This document shows, piece by piece, positions 8,183-16,535 of a DNA stretch of 64,000 bases. The stretch's first letter is position 1. Each line of letters starts with the position of its first letter. Where the stretch lies: contig JBEKMJ010000016.1 in assembly GCA_050008575.1 (NCBI GenBank), forward strand, positions 1 through 64,000, given 5' to 3'. The DNA is from Bog-159 sp050008575. Lineage in GTDB: Bacteria > Acidobacteriota > Terriglobia > Bryobacterales > Bryobacteraceae. Under the pieces are notes generated by a model that worked only from the letters and a program-made list of their open reading frames with translations, did no database searches and was not told the DNA's origin. The position numbers and the translations under genes are program-made.

Positions 8183-9331
8183 GTGGATGCGGTTGCGGCC
8201 TTCGCCTTTGGCGCAGTACAACGCCTTGTCGGCGGTGTGCAGCAGCGCCTTGGCGGATCTTTCTCCGTTGTACTGGACCACGCCGAAGCTCGCGGTTACC
8301 GAGAATGCGCGGCCATCGGGCGAGTGGTATTCCATGCCTTCCCAACGTCCCCGCAACCGCTCCATGAGCGGTCCGGCGCTATCCCCGCCGGTATTCGGCA
8401 GGACCACACAGAATTCGTCGCCGCCCATGCGCCCGGCGATGTCGCCCTTGCGGATGCCGGCGCGCACCAGCTTGCCGAATGACGCCAGGATTTCGTCGCC
8501 CGCCGCATGCCCGTGCGTGTCGTTGATGGACTTGAAGCGGTCGATATCGCAGACGCACACCGATAGGGGCTGGCCGCTGCGCACGGCATGCGCAATGGCA
8601 TAGTCAAGCTGGACCATGAGGCTGTGACGGCTCGATAGACCGGTCAACCCGTCGTGCGCGATGCGGTAATTCGCCTTGCGGAAAGCCGCCTCCACCGACG
8701 ATAGATCTTGCAAGACGACGGCCAGCGAGACGCACAGCAGAAACAGGGCGGCGCCACAGCTTAGAACCACGGTCCATTGCAGGCGGCGGCTGCTGGACTC
8801 CTGCTGGGCAAAGCGCGATGCCAGAATTTCCTGTTCCTCATGCTCCATCTCCTGAATGCCCTGCCGGATTTCGTCCATGTATTGCGGGCCTTTGTCGAAG
8901 GTGAGGATGCGGCGGGCGGCGCCGAAGCCCTGGTCGTGACCGATCTTGAGCAGCGCGTCCAGCAGGTCGAGGCGGTGCAGAACCAAGGGCTCCAGTCTGT
9001 CGATGCGGGCTTGTTGGCGCGGGTTATCGGCGCTAAGCTTCCGCACCGCCTGCAGCCGGCCGCGGATTTCGGTCAAGCCGGCGGAGTAAGGAACCAAGTA
9101 GGATTCCTGGTCCGTCAGGAGGAACCCGCGCAGCTCCGTTTCGGCCTCGGTGACACCTGTGGCGGTGGCTTCGAGCTGTGTGAGGACGTCGTGGGTGTGC
9201 GCCACCCAGCGGGCGTTATCCACCAATTTCGTGGAGGCGCGATAGACCGCCACGCTGATGCCGATCAGGCACACCGCCAGCCCCGCGGCAGCGGCTTTGA
9301 TTTCGTAGCTTGCGACCAAACGCTTAAGCAT
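8171..9331 (-). CDS. Membrane-bound GGDEF diguanylate cyclase
   Basis: A 386-residue inner-membrane protein predicted to make cyclic di-GMP. The start is set at the ATG at 9331 (MLKRLVASYEIKAAAAGLAV), which begins the first transmembrane helix. A CHASE3-like all-helical periplasmic sensor follows (VTEAETELRGFLLTDQESYLVPY is typical of CHASE3), then a second helix (VVLSCGAALFLLCVSLAVVL) and the GGDEF domain. The active site GGDEF is intact (GRMGGDEFCVVLPN, about residue 303). The inhibitory RxxD site five residues upstream (RKGD) is also present, so product feedback is likely. The frame is open 60 codons further upstream, but that part is the relic of another gene. Confidence 0.93.
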   Translation of the reverse strand: MLKRLVASYEIKAAAAGLAVCLIGISVAVYRASTKLVDNARWVAHTHDVLTQLEATATGVTEAETELRGFLLTDQESYLVPYSAGLTEIRGRLQAVRKLSADNPRQQARIDRLEPLVLHRLDLLDALLKIGHDQGFGAARRILTFDKGPQYMDEIRQGIQEMEHEEQEILASRFAQQESSSRRLQWTVVLSCGAALFLLCVSLAVVLQDLSSVEAAFRKANYRIAHDGLTGLSSRHSLMVQLDYAIAHAVRSGQPLSVCVCDIDRFKSINDTHGHAAGDEILASFGKLVRAGIRKGDIAGRMGGDEFCVVLPNTGGDSAGPLMERLRGRWEGMEYHSPDGRAFSVTASFGVVQYNGERSAKALLHTADKALYCAKGEGRNRIHLVA

Positions 9332-9340
9332 CGCACATCG

Positions 9341-9511
9341 GACGGCAAGATTTCCAGACCTCTCTTGGTTAACCGGTTGGCGCGCGAGGTGCAGCCGCGC
9401 AGCGCGCCAGGCCGGCAGGTAGCTGGCCGCGATGGTGACCGCCGCCAGCAAAGCCGCGGCCATTCCCAAGGTGGGCGCCGCCCTGTCCGCTTTCGCGAAA
9501 TCCGCGTTCAC
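9341..9511 (-). pseudogene. C-terminal relic of an ABC (ADOP/MacB-type) permease
   Basis: The frame upstream of the diguanylate cyclase start reads GMAAALLAAVTIAASYLPAWRAARLHLARQPVNQE. That pattern, a last transmembrane helix followed by S-Y-(I/L)-P-A-(W/R)-RAAR and a short basic tail, closes nearly every ADOP-family permease; compare the intact gene ending at 48397 (IPARRAARVDPMAALRHE). Nothing of the remaining ~750 residues is present. It has been left in frame with, but is not part of, the cyclase. Confidence 0.55.
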
Positions 9512-9555
9512 GGCGGGACAGTCGAGCGGGGGACCTCACCAAGGGCAGAAACCAA

Positions 9556-9802
9556 AGCGTTGGGGGGCGGGATTTATCCCACGCGGGGCTTTAGCCCCGC
9601 GACTGGAGTTTCTGCATTTGCTGGATCTGGAGTTGGAGGGCGGGCTTTAGCCGGCGCGGGGCTTCAGCCCCGCCGGTAGCACAGGCTTCAGCCAGGCTTC
9701 AGCCAGGCTTCAGCCTGTGTAAGGCGAGCTTCGCTCGCCGCAGAGCGGGCCTGCGAGGCCCGCGCAGGCTGCGAGCCTAGGCTCGTAGCCTGCCCCACAG
9801 TC
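9556..9802. repeat. Palindromic mosaic element with leader motif, copy 3
   Basis: Contains GCGGGGCT-TTA-AGCCCCGC-type words, the leader TGGAGTTTCTGCATTTG (9604-9620), GGCGGGCTTTAGCC, GCGGGGCTTCAGCCCCGC, a threefold slippage repeat of CAGGCTTCAGC at about 9680-9720, GGCGAGCTTCGCTCGCC, GCGGGCCTGCGAGGCCCGC and GCAGGCTGCGAGCC. The stretch from the leader through the CAGGCTTCAGC words is nearly identical over about 80 bases to one at 60575-60660. It lies immediately upstream of the secreted propeller gene. Confidence 0.85.
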
Positions 9803-9823
9803 GAATTGCCGTATCATCGATGT

Positions 9824-11344
9824 ATGATGCGTATTGCTTCGGTCGCCGTACTGGCCCTAGGACTCGGTTTCGTGCCCAAGGCCTTCGGTCAGAACGATTG
9901 GACCAACTTTGCGAAGAGTGCGCATCACGTGGCCGCGTCCACTATCGCGTCCCAGGCATTGACCGGCATACTCTGGCAGACACCGGTGGACCTCTACCCC
10001 CCCGAATCCGGCAATATCCCACATGTCTCGCCGGACGGGGCCGAAGAACTGCTGATTCACTACGGCACGCCTTTGATTACGGCCGCCAATACAGTCATCG
10101 TCCCGTTGAAGACCGAGACCACCGGGGATTTTCGCGTGGAGGCGCATACCGCGGCCGACGGAAGCCTGGTGTGGAGTTTGGCGACGGACTACATTCTGCC
10201 CCCGTTGGATGGCTGGACGCCGGTATTCGGCCCCGCCCTCACCGCGAAGCGGCTTTACTTTCCAGCCGCGGGCGGCACCGTCTTTTATCGCGATTCCCCC
10301 GACGCGGTCACCGCGGACGAGGGCCGCCTCGCCTTCTACGGGTTGTCGAACTACCAGGCCGATCCGACCGGCTTCGACAGTACCGTTTTCATCAACACGC
10401 CGCTGACTACCGATGAGAGCGGCGATGTCTACTTCGGGTTCCTGGTGAATGGCGCCAGCCCCTTAGCCGGCTTGACCAGCGGGATCGCGCGACTCGGCGC
10501 CGACGGGCAGGCGGCCTGGATCGCAGTAGCCACCGCGGCCTCGGACCCGACCATGACGGAGGTCTCCTATAACTGTGCCCCGGCCCTCAGTTGGGACGGC
10601 GCGACACTCTATATCGCCGTGAGCAACGGCAGCGCCGGTTATCTGGTGGCGCTGGACAGCGCCACGCTGGCGCCTGTGGCGCGGGTCTACCTTATGGATC
10701 CCGAATCCGGGCTGGACGCCTGGGTTTCCACGAACTCCTCGGCGTCCCCCACCACCGGGCGGGATGGAGACGTGTATTACGGAGTGCTCGAGAACCCGTT
10801 TCCGGAAAACAACGACCGCGGATGGCTGCTGCACTTCAACGCCGACCTTTCGCAGACCAAGACTCCCGGCGCATTCGGGTGGGACGAGACGGCTTCGCTG
10901 GTCCCTGCGTCGATGGTTCCGTCGTACACCGGCACATCCAGCTATCTGTTGATGACGAAGTACAACAACTATGCGGACATCGGCACCGGGAACGGGGAGA
11001 ACAGAATTGCGGTTCTGGATCCGAATGCCACGGAGACGGACCCCATTACCGGTGTGACCGTGATGAACGAGGTGCTCACCATCCTGGGCCCCACCCCCAA
11101 CCCTCCTTATCCGGGCGTGAAGGAGTGGTGCATCAACTCCGCCGCCGTGGATATCCCCGGCAAGTCCGTCCTGGCGAATAGCGAGGACGGCAATCTGTAC
11201 CGCTGGGATCTTACGACCAATACCCTAAGCCAGACGGTGGCCCTCACGGCTGGCATCGGCGAAGCTTACACACCCACTGTGATCGGCGTGGACGGCACGG
11301 TTTACGCCATCAACGACGCCATTATGTTCGCGACTGGGAACTAA
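9824..11344 (+). CDS. Secreted beta-propeller-like protein
   Basis: About 506 residues from the ATG at 9824 (a second ATG follows directly at 9827). A signal peptide (MMRIASVAVLALGLGFVPKAFG, cleaved near FGQ-N) precedes a globular part with PQQ-like propeller repeats: DWTNFAKSAHH, GILWQTPVDL, AADGSLVWSLATD, YFGFL...GIARLGADGQAAWIA, DGDVYYGVLENPFPENN and DGTVYAINDAIMFATGN. The repeats are looser than in the protein at 4781-6124. No enzyme motif was found. Exported; function unknown. Confidence 0.75.
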   Translation: MMRIASVAVLALGLGFVPKAFGQNDWTNFAKSAHHVAASTIASQALTGILWQTPVDLYPPESGNIPHVSPDGAEELLIHYGTPLITAANTVIVPLKTETTGDFRVEAHTAADGSLVWSLATDYILPPLDGWTPVFGPALTAKRLYFPAAGGTVFYRDSPDAVTADEGRLAFYGLSNYQADPTGFDSTVFINTPLTTDESGDVYFGFLVNGASPLAGLTSGIARLGADGQAAWIAVATAASDPTMTEVSYNCAPALSWDGATLYIAVSNGSAGYLVALDSATLAPVARVYLMDPESGLDAWVSTNSSASPTTGRDGDVYYGVLENPFPENNDRGWLLHFNADLSQTKTPGAFGWDETASLVPASMVPSYTGTSSYLLMTKYNNYADIGTGNGENRIAVLDPNATETDPITGVTVMNEVLTILGPTPNPPYPGVKEWCINSAAVDIPGKSVLANSEDGNLYRWDLTTNTLSQTVALTAGIGEAYTPTVIGVDGTVYAINDAIMFATGN

Positions 11345-11382
11345 GTATGCGGCGGGGCAGCGCCTGGCGTTGCCCCACACCG

Positions 11383-12879
11383 TTACCCCGCCAGACGGTC
11401 GGCCTGGATCAAATGCGAGAGTGCGGCGATGTCGTCTTCCATGGGCCGGTCGCGATCCAGGAACGCCGCCACTTGCCGTACGGCGTCGTAGACGCGGCGG
11501 CCTCCCTGCCCCAGCCGCGCCGGACCGCCGCGCAAGTCCACCGCCTGGGCCGCGGCCAGCAGCACCATGGCGACCGCGTTGCGCAGACACTCAATGGCTT
11601 CGGCCGCGGTGACGGCGGAATGCATGCCGAGGCTCACGACATCCTGATTATATTGCTCCGTCGGCAGGGAGTGGATGGAACTGGGGCCGGCCATCTGGCG
11701 AATCGCGCAGGTGAGGCTGGTGATGCTCAACTGCATGCCTTTGAATCCGGAATTGACGCCTGGGTCGGGTACCAGGTTGGCGGGCAGGCCGCCGTTGAAC
11801 TTATCGTCCACCAGAACGGCGAACAGGGCATTGGCCCAGTTGGCTTCAATCGCGAAATCCAGCTTGAACGTGTCCAACAGGCGGGAGATGTGGCCGCCAT
11901 AGAAGTTGCCGGCGCGGTAGAGATTGCCGGTCTCCGGATCGATCAGCGGATTGTCGTTGGCCGAGTTGATTTCCCGTTCGACGGTGGCGCGCGCCGCATC
12001 CAGCGCTTCCCAGGCGGGGCCCAGACCCTGCGGCACGCAGCGCAGCGAGTAGCATTTCTGAATGTAAGATTCAGTGACGAATCCGCTGCCTTCGAGGAGG
12101 CCGAGGACGTGCGCCGCCACGGCGATCTGGCCCGGGTGGCCCTTGCTCTCGTGCACCCAAGGCCGATAGGGCTCCGATGGCGCCTCAAGCGCCTCAATCG
12201 CCAGCGCCACCGCGCCCAGCAGAGCCCGCAGCACGCGCCACGCATCCACCCAGAGCAGCGCGGCGAAAGCGGTCATACCGGTCGTGCCGTTGATCAGCGC
12301 CAGGCCCTCCTTGGGCGCGAACCGCACCGTGTCGAGACCGGCGGCACGCAAGGCTTCCGCGGCGGAGATGCGGCGGCCCTGGTAGTCGACCTGCCCCATA
12401 CCTAACAGCGCGCGCGCGATATACGCGGAAGGCATCAGATCGCCCGAGGCGCCCACCGATCCATAACGCGGAACCACCGGAACGATGCCGCGATTCAGTA
12501 ACTCCTCCAGGGCCGAGACGAGTTCCCAGCGCACGCCGGAGGAGCCTCGCGAAAACGTCGCAAGCCTCAGCAGCATGGCCGCGCGCACCACGTCTTGCGC
12601 CAAGGGCGCGCCGGTGCCGCAGGAAAGGTGGCTCATCAGGTTGTGCTGAAAGCGTTCGGTTTGCTCGGCGTCCAGCGAGAATTTGATGTTGCCGCCCACG
12701 CCGGTGTTGACGCCGTAAATGCGGTCGCCCGCGGCCAGGCGTTCTTCCAGTTTCACGCGGCCGTGCAGGATACGGGCGCGCGCCGGCTCGGCAAACTCCA
12801 CGCGCGCCTGGCTGCGGGCTACATCTTCCACATCTTCGATAGAGATCGGGCGAACGCCCAGAACAAGACTGTTTGGCAT
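11383..12879 (-). CDS. MIO-type aromatic amino-acid ammonia-lyase, tyrosine-like selectivity
   Basis: A 498-residue HAL/PAL/TAL-family enzyme. The start at 12879 (MPNSLVLGVRP) fits the family length. The self-cyclising Ala-Ser-Gly that forms the MIO cofactor is at residues 144-146 (GSVGASGDLMP). The catalytic Tyr is Tyr55 (YGVNTGVGG). The selectivity pair is His84-Leu85 (NLMSHLSCG), the arrangement known from tyrosine ammonia-lyases; PAL has Phe-Leu and histidase Ser-His. The histidase signature NQEDHVS is replaced by EQYNQDVVSLG. I therefore infer an aromatic (probably tyrosine) lyase or aminomutase rather than HutH, and there are no hut neighbours. It is the last gene of the sigma/anti-sigma run, 28 bases after the preceding gene. 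Confidence 0.88.
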   Translation of the reverse strand: MPNSLVLGVRPISIEDVEDVARSQARVEFAEPARARILHGRVKLEERLAAGDRIYGVNTGVGGNIKFSLDAEQTERFQHNLMSHLSCGTGAPLAQDVVRAAMLLRLATFSRGSSGVRWELVSALEELLNRGIVPVVPRYGSVGASGDLMPSAYIARALLGMGQVDYQGRRISAAEALRAAGLDTVRFAPKEGLALINGTTGMTAFAALLWVDAWRVLRALLGAVALAIEALEAPSEPYRPWVHESKGHPGQIAVAAHVLGLLEGSGFVTESYIQKCYSLRCVPQGLGPAWEALDAARATVEREINSANDNPLIDPETGNLYRAGNFYGGHISRLLDTFKLDFAIEANWANALFAVLVDDKFNGGLPANLVPDPGVNSGFKGMQLSITSLTCAIRQMAGPSSIHSLPTEQYNQDVVSLGMHSAVTAAEAIECLRNAVAMVLLAAAQAVDLRGGPARLGQGGRRVYDAVRQVAAFLDRDRPMEDDIAALSHLIQADRLAG

Positions 12880-12907
12880 GATTATATAGATTCGACGGCA
12901 GGCGCTA

Positions 12908-13753
12908 TTATTCGATTGCAAAACTCTGGCGGGCCTCGAAGGTCTGGTTGCCTACGCCGTCATGTGCGGTAATCGACACGGCATACTCACCGGGCCGCGT
13001 GTCGGACTTGGTGGCCAGGCTAAAGACGGCGGGCACGTAGCGTTTGGGATAGAACGACTGGCTGTGATCGGCGCCCGCCTGCGGCTGGGAGTACACGACT
13101 TTGCCGCCAGGCGCCAGTACGGCCACGTCGTAGCCGACATCGAGGGCGTTGCCGTCGCCGAATTTATAGCCGATAATGTCGAAGCGTGCCCAGACGGCCT
13201 CGCCGCGCCGGTAAACGGGCTTCGGCAGGGCTTCCCGATCGTTCTCCCCGTGGTAGAAGCGGATATTGCGGATGACCAGCGTGTCGCTCGGATCGACGCG
13301 GCGCCCGCGGACTTCGAAGGGGACATCTTGCGTAGCCGTGGTTTTGCCGACGATATCGGCCACGGAAATGGCGATTTTGTAGGTGCCCGATTCGGCCAGC
13401 GGCGGGATCTCGATTTCATGGCGGACCGTGGGTTTCCAGTTCTTGTCCTCCGGGGCGAGAGTTTCTTCGATTTCCGCCGCCACCGGTTCCATGAGGCGCA
13501 CACCGTGCGGATCGAAAGCCTCCAGCTTGTAAGTGAGGTGGACACGGTCGCCGGAAGAGGCGGTAAAGCCGTCCACCTGGAAGCTGAAGAACATGGTTTC
13601 GCCCGGATCGTGCACGAAGCTGCCGGGCACGGCGGCGCCGCCATCGCGATCGGAGACAGTAGGCCGCACCACGGCCAAGGGGACGGTGGCCCCCCAGAGA
13701 GCGGCGGCCGCTATCCATAACCCACAACCTGCAACCTTGCTCGCGGTAAGCAT
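12908..13753 (-). CDS. Exported Ig-like beta-sandwich protein of unknown function
   Basis: 281 residues. The signal peptide (MLTASKVAGCGLWIAAAALWGATVPLA) is followed by two repeated beta-rich modules. Each has the pattern of a macroglobulin/Ig-like fold: FSFQVDGFTASSGDRVHLTYKLEAFDP...GTYKIAISVADIVGKTT, then WARFDIIGYKFGD...GEYAVSITAHDGVGNQ. No catalytic motif. It sits between a lipoprotein (26-base gap) and the MIO lyase (28-base gap), so it is very probably co-transcribed with them. Confidence 0.8.
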   Translation of the reverse strand: MLTASKVAGCGLWIAAAALWGATVPLAVVRPTVSDRDGGAAVPGSFVHDPGETMFFSFQVDGFTASSGDRVHLTYKLEAFDPHGVRLMEPVAAEIEETLAPEDKNWKPTVRHEIEIPPLAESGTYKIAISVADIVGKTTATQDVPFEVRGRRVDPSDTLVIRNIRFYHGENDREALPKPVYRRGEAVWARFDIIGYKFGDGNALDVGYDVAVLAPGGKVVYSQPQAGADHSQSFYPKRYVPAVFSLATKSDTRPGEYAVSITAHDGVGNQTFEARQSFAIE

Positions 13754-13779
13754 ACCTTATTGTCCCTTATTAATATCCT

Positions 13780-14301
13780 TTACTGCTGAGTGGGCATGTC
13801 GGGAACATCCGAGGCGAAGTTGAGCGGGATATCGATATCGCGGGTCTGCTGGCTGTTCTCATCGGCTACGCGCAAGCGATAGTGCTTGGGCGGCACGTCG
13901 AAGACCACATTGCCTTGCAGTGTTTCGGCCGGCTTCACGCGGCGCAGGTAACCGGTCCACTCGGGGACCTGGTCGCCGTTGGGGAGCTCGGTGTAGGTCT
14001 GGCCGGCATCGTCCACCAGGGTCAGCGCGGGGACCATGAGGTCGGTGGAGCCGCCGTTCACCACACTGAGGCGGACCAGGAAGAAGCGGTCTTTGGGCAC
14101 GCGGCTATCGGAGTCCCGCCCCAGTTGAGCTTTCCACTGATCTTCGAAGACGTTGTAAACCAGCGAGCCTACGGTGACGCGCTCGCCCATGCGGTGGAGC
14201 CGGGCTTCGGGCGGCACGGCGGGAGTACACGCGGGCGAGATCAGGCAAGCCGCCAGGCCGGCGAGGGTGGCGCCTCGCAGATAGGACTGCAAAGTGTGCA
14301 T
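13780..14301 (-). CDS. DUF4352-like lipoprotein
   Basis: 173 residues from the ATG at 14301. The N-terminal signal ends in a lipobox-like SPAC-T, so Cys is probably lipidated. The mature part has one immunoglobulin-like domain (VGSLVYNVFEDQWKAQLG...RFFLVRLSVVNGGSTDLMVPALTLVDDAGQTYTEL...), the pattern of DUF4352/telomeric-like beta-sandwich lipoproteins. Likely an envelope protein. It lies in the middle of the stress-type operon, 60 bases after the Spy-like gene. Confidence 0.82.
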   Translation of the reverse strand: MHTLQSYLRGATLAGLAACLISPACTPAVPPEARLHRMGERVTVGSLVYNVFEDQWKAQLGRDSDSRVPKDRFFLVRLSVVNGGSTDLMVPALTLVDDAGQTYTELPNGDQVPEWTGYLRRVKPAETLQGNVVFDVPPKHYRLRVADENSQQTRDIDIPLNFASDVPDMPTQQ

Positions 14302-14361
14302 AGAGGAATCTTGCGATGCGGAGCGACCGGCTGTCAAGGAGCGGAAGTCGGGCGGGACGGG

Positions 14362-14739
14362 TCAATTGCGCGGACGTTCTTTCAGCATCTTCTCGAACTT
14401 GCGTTTCTGTTCGTCGTTCAAGATATTGAAAATGCGGGCTTTGCCATCCGACAGGACGGTCTGGTAATACTTCGCGAAATCGTCCAAAATGCTGGACATC
14501 TGGGCCGCTTGGTCGGGCGTCAGATCGAGCTGTCTGGTCACGCTTTTCAGGTATTCGGCCTTGGAGCTATTGTCCCAAAACGGATGCGGATGCAGGATGC
14601 TATGCGCGCCCAGGTTCATGGCCACGGCTCCGGCCACCGCTCCGCACAGGAACACCAACAACAACACGCCTGCGCCAGCGAACTTGGGGGACTCCCAGAA
14701 TTGGATCGCCGTGGGCCTTGCCAGCAGATTATGGCTCAT
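14362..14739 (-). CDS. Membrane-anchored Spy/CpxP-like protein
   Basis: 125 residues. One N-terminal transmembrane helix (AGAGVLLLVFLCGAVAGAVAM) is followed by a His-rich HSILHPHPFW stretch and a helical domain with LTPDQAAQMSSILDDFAKYY and LNDEQKRKFEKMLKERP, the LTxxQ pattern of periplasmic heavy-metal-sensor/Spy-like chaperones. Its start overlaps the end of the anti-sigma gene by 11 bases, implying translational coupling. Its position next to an ECF sigma system suggests an envelope-stress role (inference). Confidence 0.82.
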   Translation of the reverse strand: MSHNLLARPTAIQFWESPKFAGAGVLLLVFLCGAVAGAVAMNLGAHSILHPHPFWDNSSKAEYLKSVTRQLDLTPDQAAQMSSILDDFAKYYQTVLSDGKARIFNILNDEQKRKFEKMLKERPRN

Positions 14740-15172
14740 AGTTCGCCAGCGTCGCCAGCATCTGATCCGCGTTCGGAGAGCCTGCGGCGTCGGCCATCAC
14801 GGCCTCTGGGGTGGTCGGATTAGGCGCGTAAGCTTGCTCGCGCGACACCAGGACGGTGCCCAGCACCGCCAGCGTCAACAAGGAGGCGAACACCACACGG
14901 CGTCCAAATGCGAAATCCCCAAAGACGCTCCAGAACGACGGCGTGGGCTGTTCCGCGACCGTTTGCATGAGTTGCGCCACGAAACTGGGCGGAGGGTCCA
15001 TCGCGCCGGCAGGCTTCAACGAACGAAGCAGCCCGGAACACTCCCGGATTTCGTCAACATCCCGGCGGCACTCGCTGCAAATTTCCAGGTGGGCCTGGAA
15101 GCGGTCGAGAGCGCGCGGCGGCAATTGGCCGCTCAAGTACTCCTCAAGATCGTCGATGATTACCGCGTGCAT
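14729..15172 (-). CDS. Zinc-finger anti-sigma factor
   Basis: 147-residue membrane anti-sigma factor. The ZAS motif H28-x3-C32-x2-C35 (HLEICSEC) lies in the N-terminal cytoplasmic helical domain that would hold the sigma factor. A single transmembrane helix lies near residues 88-108 (FGRRVVFASLLTLAVLGTVLV), followed by a short periplasmic tail. It follows the sigma gene by about 118 bases and overlaps the Spy-like gene, the classical arrangement for a sigma/anti-sigma pair. Confidence 0.9.
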   Translation of the reverse strand: MHAVIIDDLEEYLSGQLPPRALDRFQAHLEICSECRRDVDEIRECSGLLRSLKPAGAMDPPPSFVAQLMQTVAEQPTPSFWSVFGDFAFGRRVVFASLLTLAVLGTVLVSREQAYAPNPTTPEAVMADAAGSPNADQMLATLANYEP

Positions 15173-15290
15173 AGCCTTCTTCCCTTACAATAGCGAACTT
15201 CTCATTCTTGCCCCCGCGGATCTTTTCATGCCTGCCCGCTTCAGGGGAAACAAAACCAAACCAAACCGGCTGAAGCCTGTTCTACGTGGT

Positions 15291-15956
15291 CTACCCGGCG
15301 ACCAAGCCGGGAGATCTATCCAGACGCTGCGCCGCCTTCACTAGTTTCTGGCGAGCCCGGAACAATTTCACCTTGATGGTGTTCTCGTTCATCCCCGTCA
15401 TGGCCGCCAGTTCCTCCACCGAATGTCCTTCAACCTCCTTCATCATCAATAACATACGTTCCTCTTCCGATACCCGGCTGAGGAGTTTCAGAACATAATC
15501 CCGGCGCGCCAGATTCACGTCCGCCGCCGGCTGGCGATCAATGGCGGGATCGGCGTTCTCCACGCGGCGCACTTCGTCTTCGCTCAAATCGCTTTCGTAT
15601 ACCAGCTTCCGCACTTTCTTCTTGCGCAAGTAGTCGAAGCATTCGTTCACCGTGATCTTATAGATCCAGGTAATCAGGGAGCTGCGGAAGTCGAAATTCC
15701 GGATAGATACGTAAACCTTGGCAAACACTTGCTGCGCAATATCTTCCACGTCGTTGCGCTGGCGCACGATGCCGTGAATGATGGAGAATACCTTGGATTG
15801 ATACTTCTCCACGATTTCGCGGAAAGCCGCCTCTTCGCCCGACTGCGCGCGGCGGACCAATGCCCCTTCCTGGGTGTTGAGGTAATCCACTCGAGTTTTC
15901 GTCGCAATCCCGGTACCGAAGACGGGGAGGGGCAATGCGCCGCTCAGTGTACCCAT
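15291..15956 (-). CDS. ECF-type RNA polymerase sigma factor
   Basis: 221 residues from the ATG at 15956; codons upstream in frame are not typical of the family. Region 2 is clear (FREIVEKYQSKVFSIIHGIV...VEDIAQQVFAKVYVSI...ITWIYKITVNECFDYLR), as is region 4 (EERMLLMMKEVEGHSVEELAAM...NTIKVKLFRARQKL). A longer linker between them (ESDLSEDEVRRVENADPAIDRQPAAD) is rich in acidic residues. It heads a minus-strand run ending with the MIO lyase at 11383, so it probably autoregulates that operon; no promoter motif could be assigned by eye. Confidence 0.93.
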   Translation of the reverse strand: MGTLSGALPLPVFGTGIATKTRVDYLNTQEGALVRRAQSGEEAAFREIVEKYQSKVFSIIHGIVRQRNDVEDIAQQVFAKVYVSIRNFDFRSSLITWIYKITVNECFDYLRKKKVRKLVYESDLSEDEVRRVENADPAIDRQPAADVNLARRDYVLKLLSRVSEEERMLLMMKEVEGHSVEELAAMTGMNENTIKVKLFRARQKLVKAAQRLDRSPGLVAG

Positions 15957-16055
15957 ACAACGATTCCGACGCGGATCGTTGATCCGCGGTTTCAAGTTCC
16001 CACCCCAAAAATAGCAGATTCCCGCAACTTAAGAGCCTGTGGCACATCCATTTAG

Positions 16056-16085
16056 TTGGCGGTTCCGATCCGGGTCGGGTATAAT
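16056..16085 (+). promoter_or_regulatory. Housekeeping-type promoter of the Fe-S carrier gene
   Basis: TTGGCG at 16056-16061 and a perfect TATAAT at 16080-16085, separated by 18 bases. The gene start is 45 bases further on, preceded by an AACGAGGAG ribosome site at 16111-16119. Confidence 0.6.
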
Positions 16086-16130
16086 GGCAGGCGTAGCGGG
16101 ACAAGTTTTCAACGAGGAGTTAGGACTTCT

Positions 16131-16454
16131 ATGGTGCAATTGACGGAGAAGGCAGTCGGCAAGGTGCGGGAGATTTTGGATTCGCAGGAACCCAAGCCGG
16201 CCGGGCTGCGCATCGCGGTGGTGGGCGGGGGATGCTCTGGCTTCAGCTATTCGATGGCTTTCGAGAATCAGCCCAACATGCTGGACAAGACCTACAGTTT
16301 TGGGGGCCTGAAGGTTTTCGTGGACCAGGCCAGCCTGCTGTACCTGGACGGGGCTGAAGTGGACTACGTGGAGACGCTGGAAGGCTCCGGGTTCAAGTTC
16401 AGCAATCCGCAAGTGAAGTCGACGTGCGGCTGCGGCAGCTCGTTTAGCGTGTAG
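16131..16454 (+). CDS. A-type iron-sulfur carrier (IscA/ErpA/HesB family)
   Basis: 107 residues. The three invariant cysteines of A-type carriers are present: Cys35 in GGGCSGFSY, and Cys99 and Cys101 in TCGCGSSF near the C-terminus. It begins MVQLTEKAVGKVREIL as the family does. The protein hands Fe-S clusters to apo-enzymes. It is monocistronic here with its own promoter. The sequence does not settle whether it is ErpA or IscA; no other isc/suf gene is nearby. Confidence 0.93.
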   Translation: MVQLTEKAVGKVREILDSQEPKPAGLRIAVVGGGCSGFSYSMAFENQPNMLDKTYSFGGLKVFVDQASLLYLDGAEVDYVETLEGSGFKFSNPQVKSTCGCGSSFSV

Positions 16455-16462
16455 GAAGAAGA

Positions 16463-16493
16463 AGCTATCAGCTTTCAGCTTTCAGATCTCGGG
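16463..16493. repeat. Short CTTTCAG-type direct repeats
   Basis: Near-tandem units AGCTATCAGCTTTCAGCTTTCAG directly after the Fe-S carrier gene. A similar run occurs at 38404-38452. Dispersed heptad-like intergenic repeats of this kind are common in some soil bacteria; no function is evident. Confidence 0.6.
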
Positions 16494-16535
16494 ACAACGG
16501 CCGGGGGTGGAACTGAATGCTGGCTGAAAACTTCT

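Noticed and set aside
11383..12879. Histidine ammonia-lyase HutH
   Set aside because: Selectivity residues and the NQEDHVS signature do not fit, and there are no hut genes nearby.
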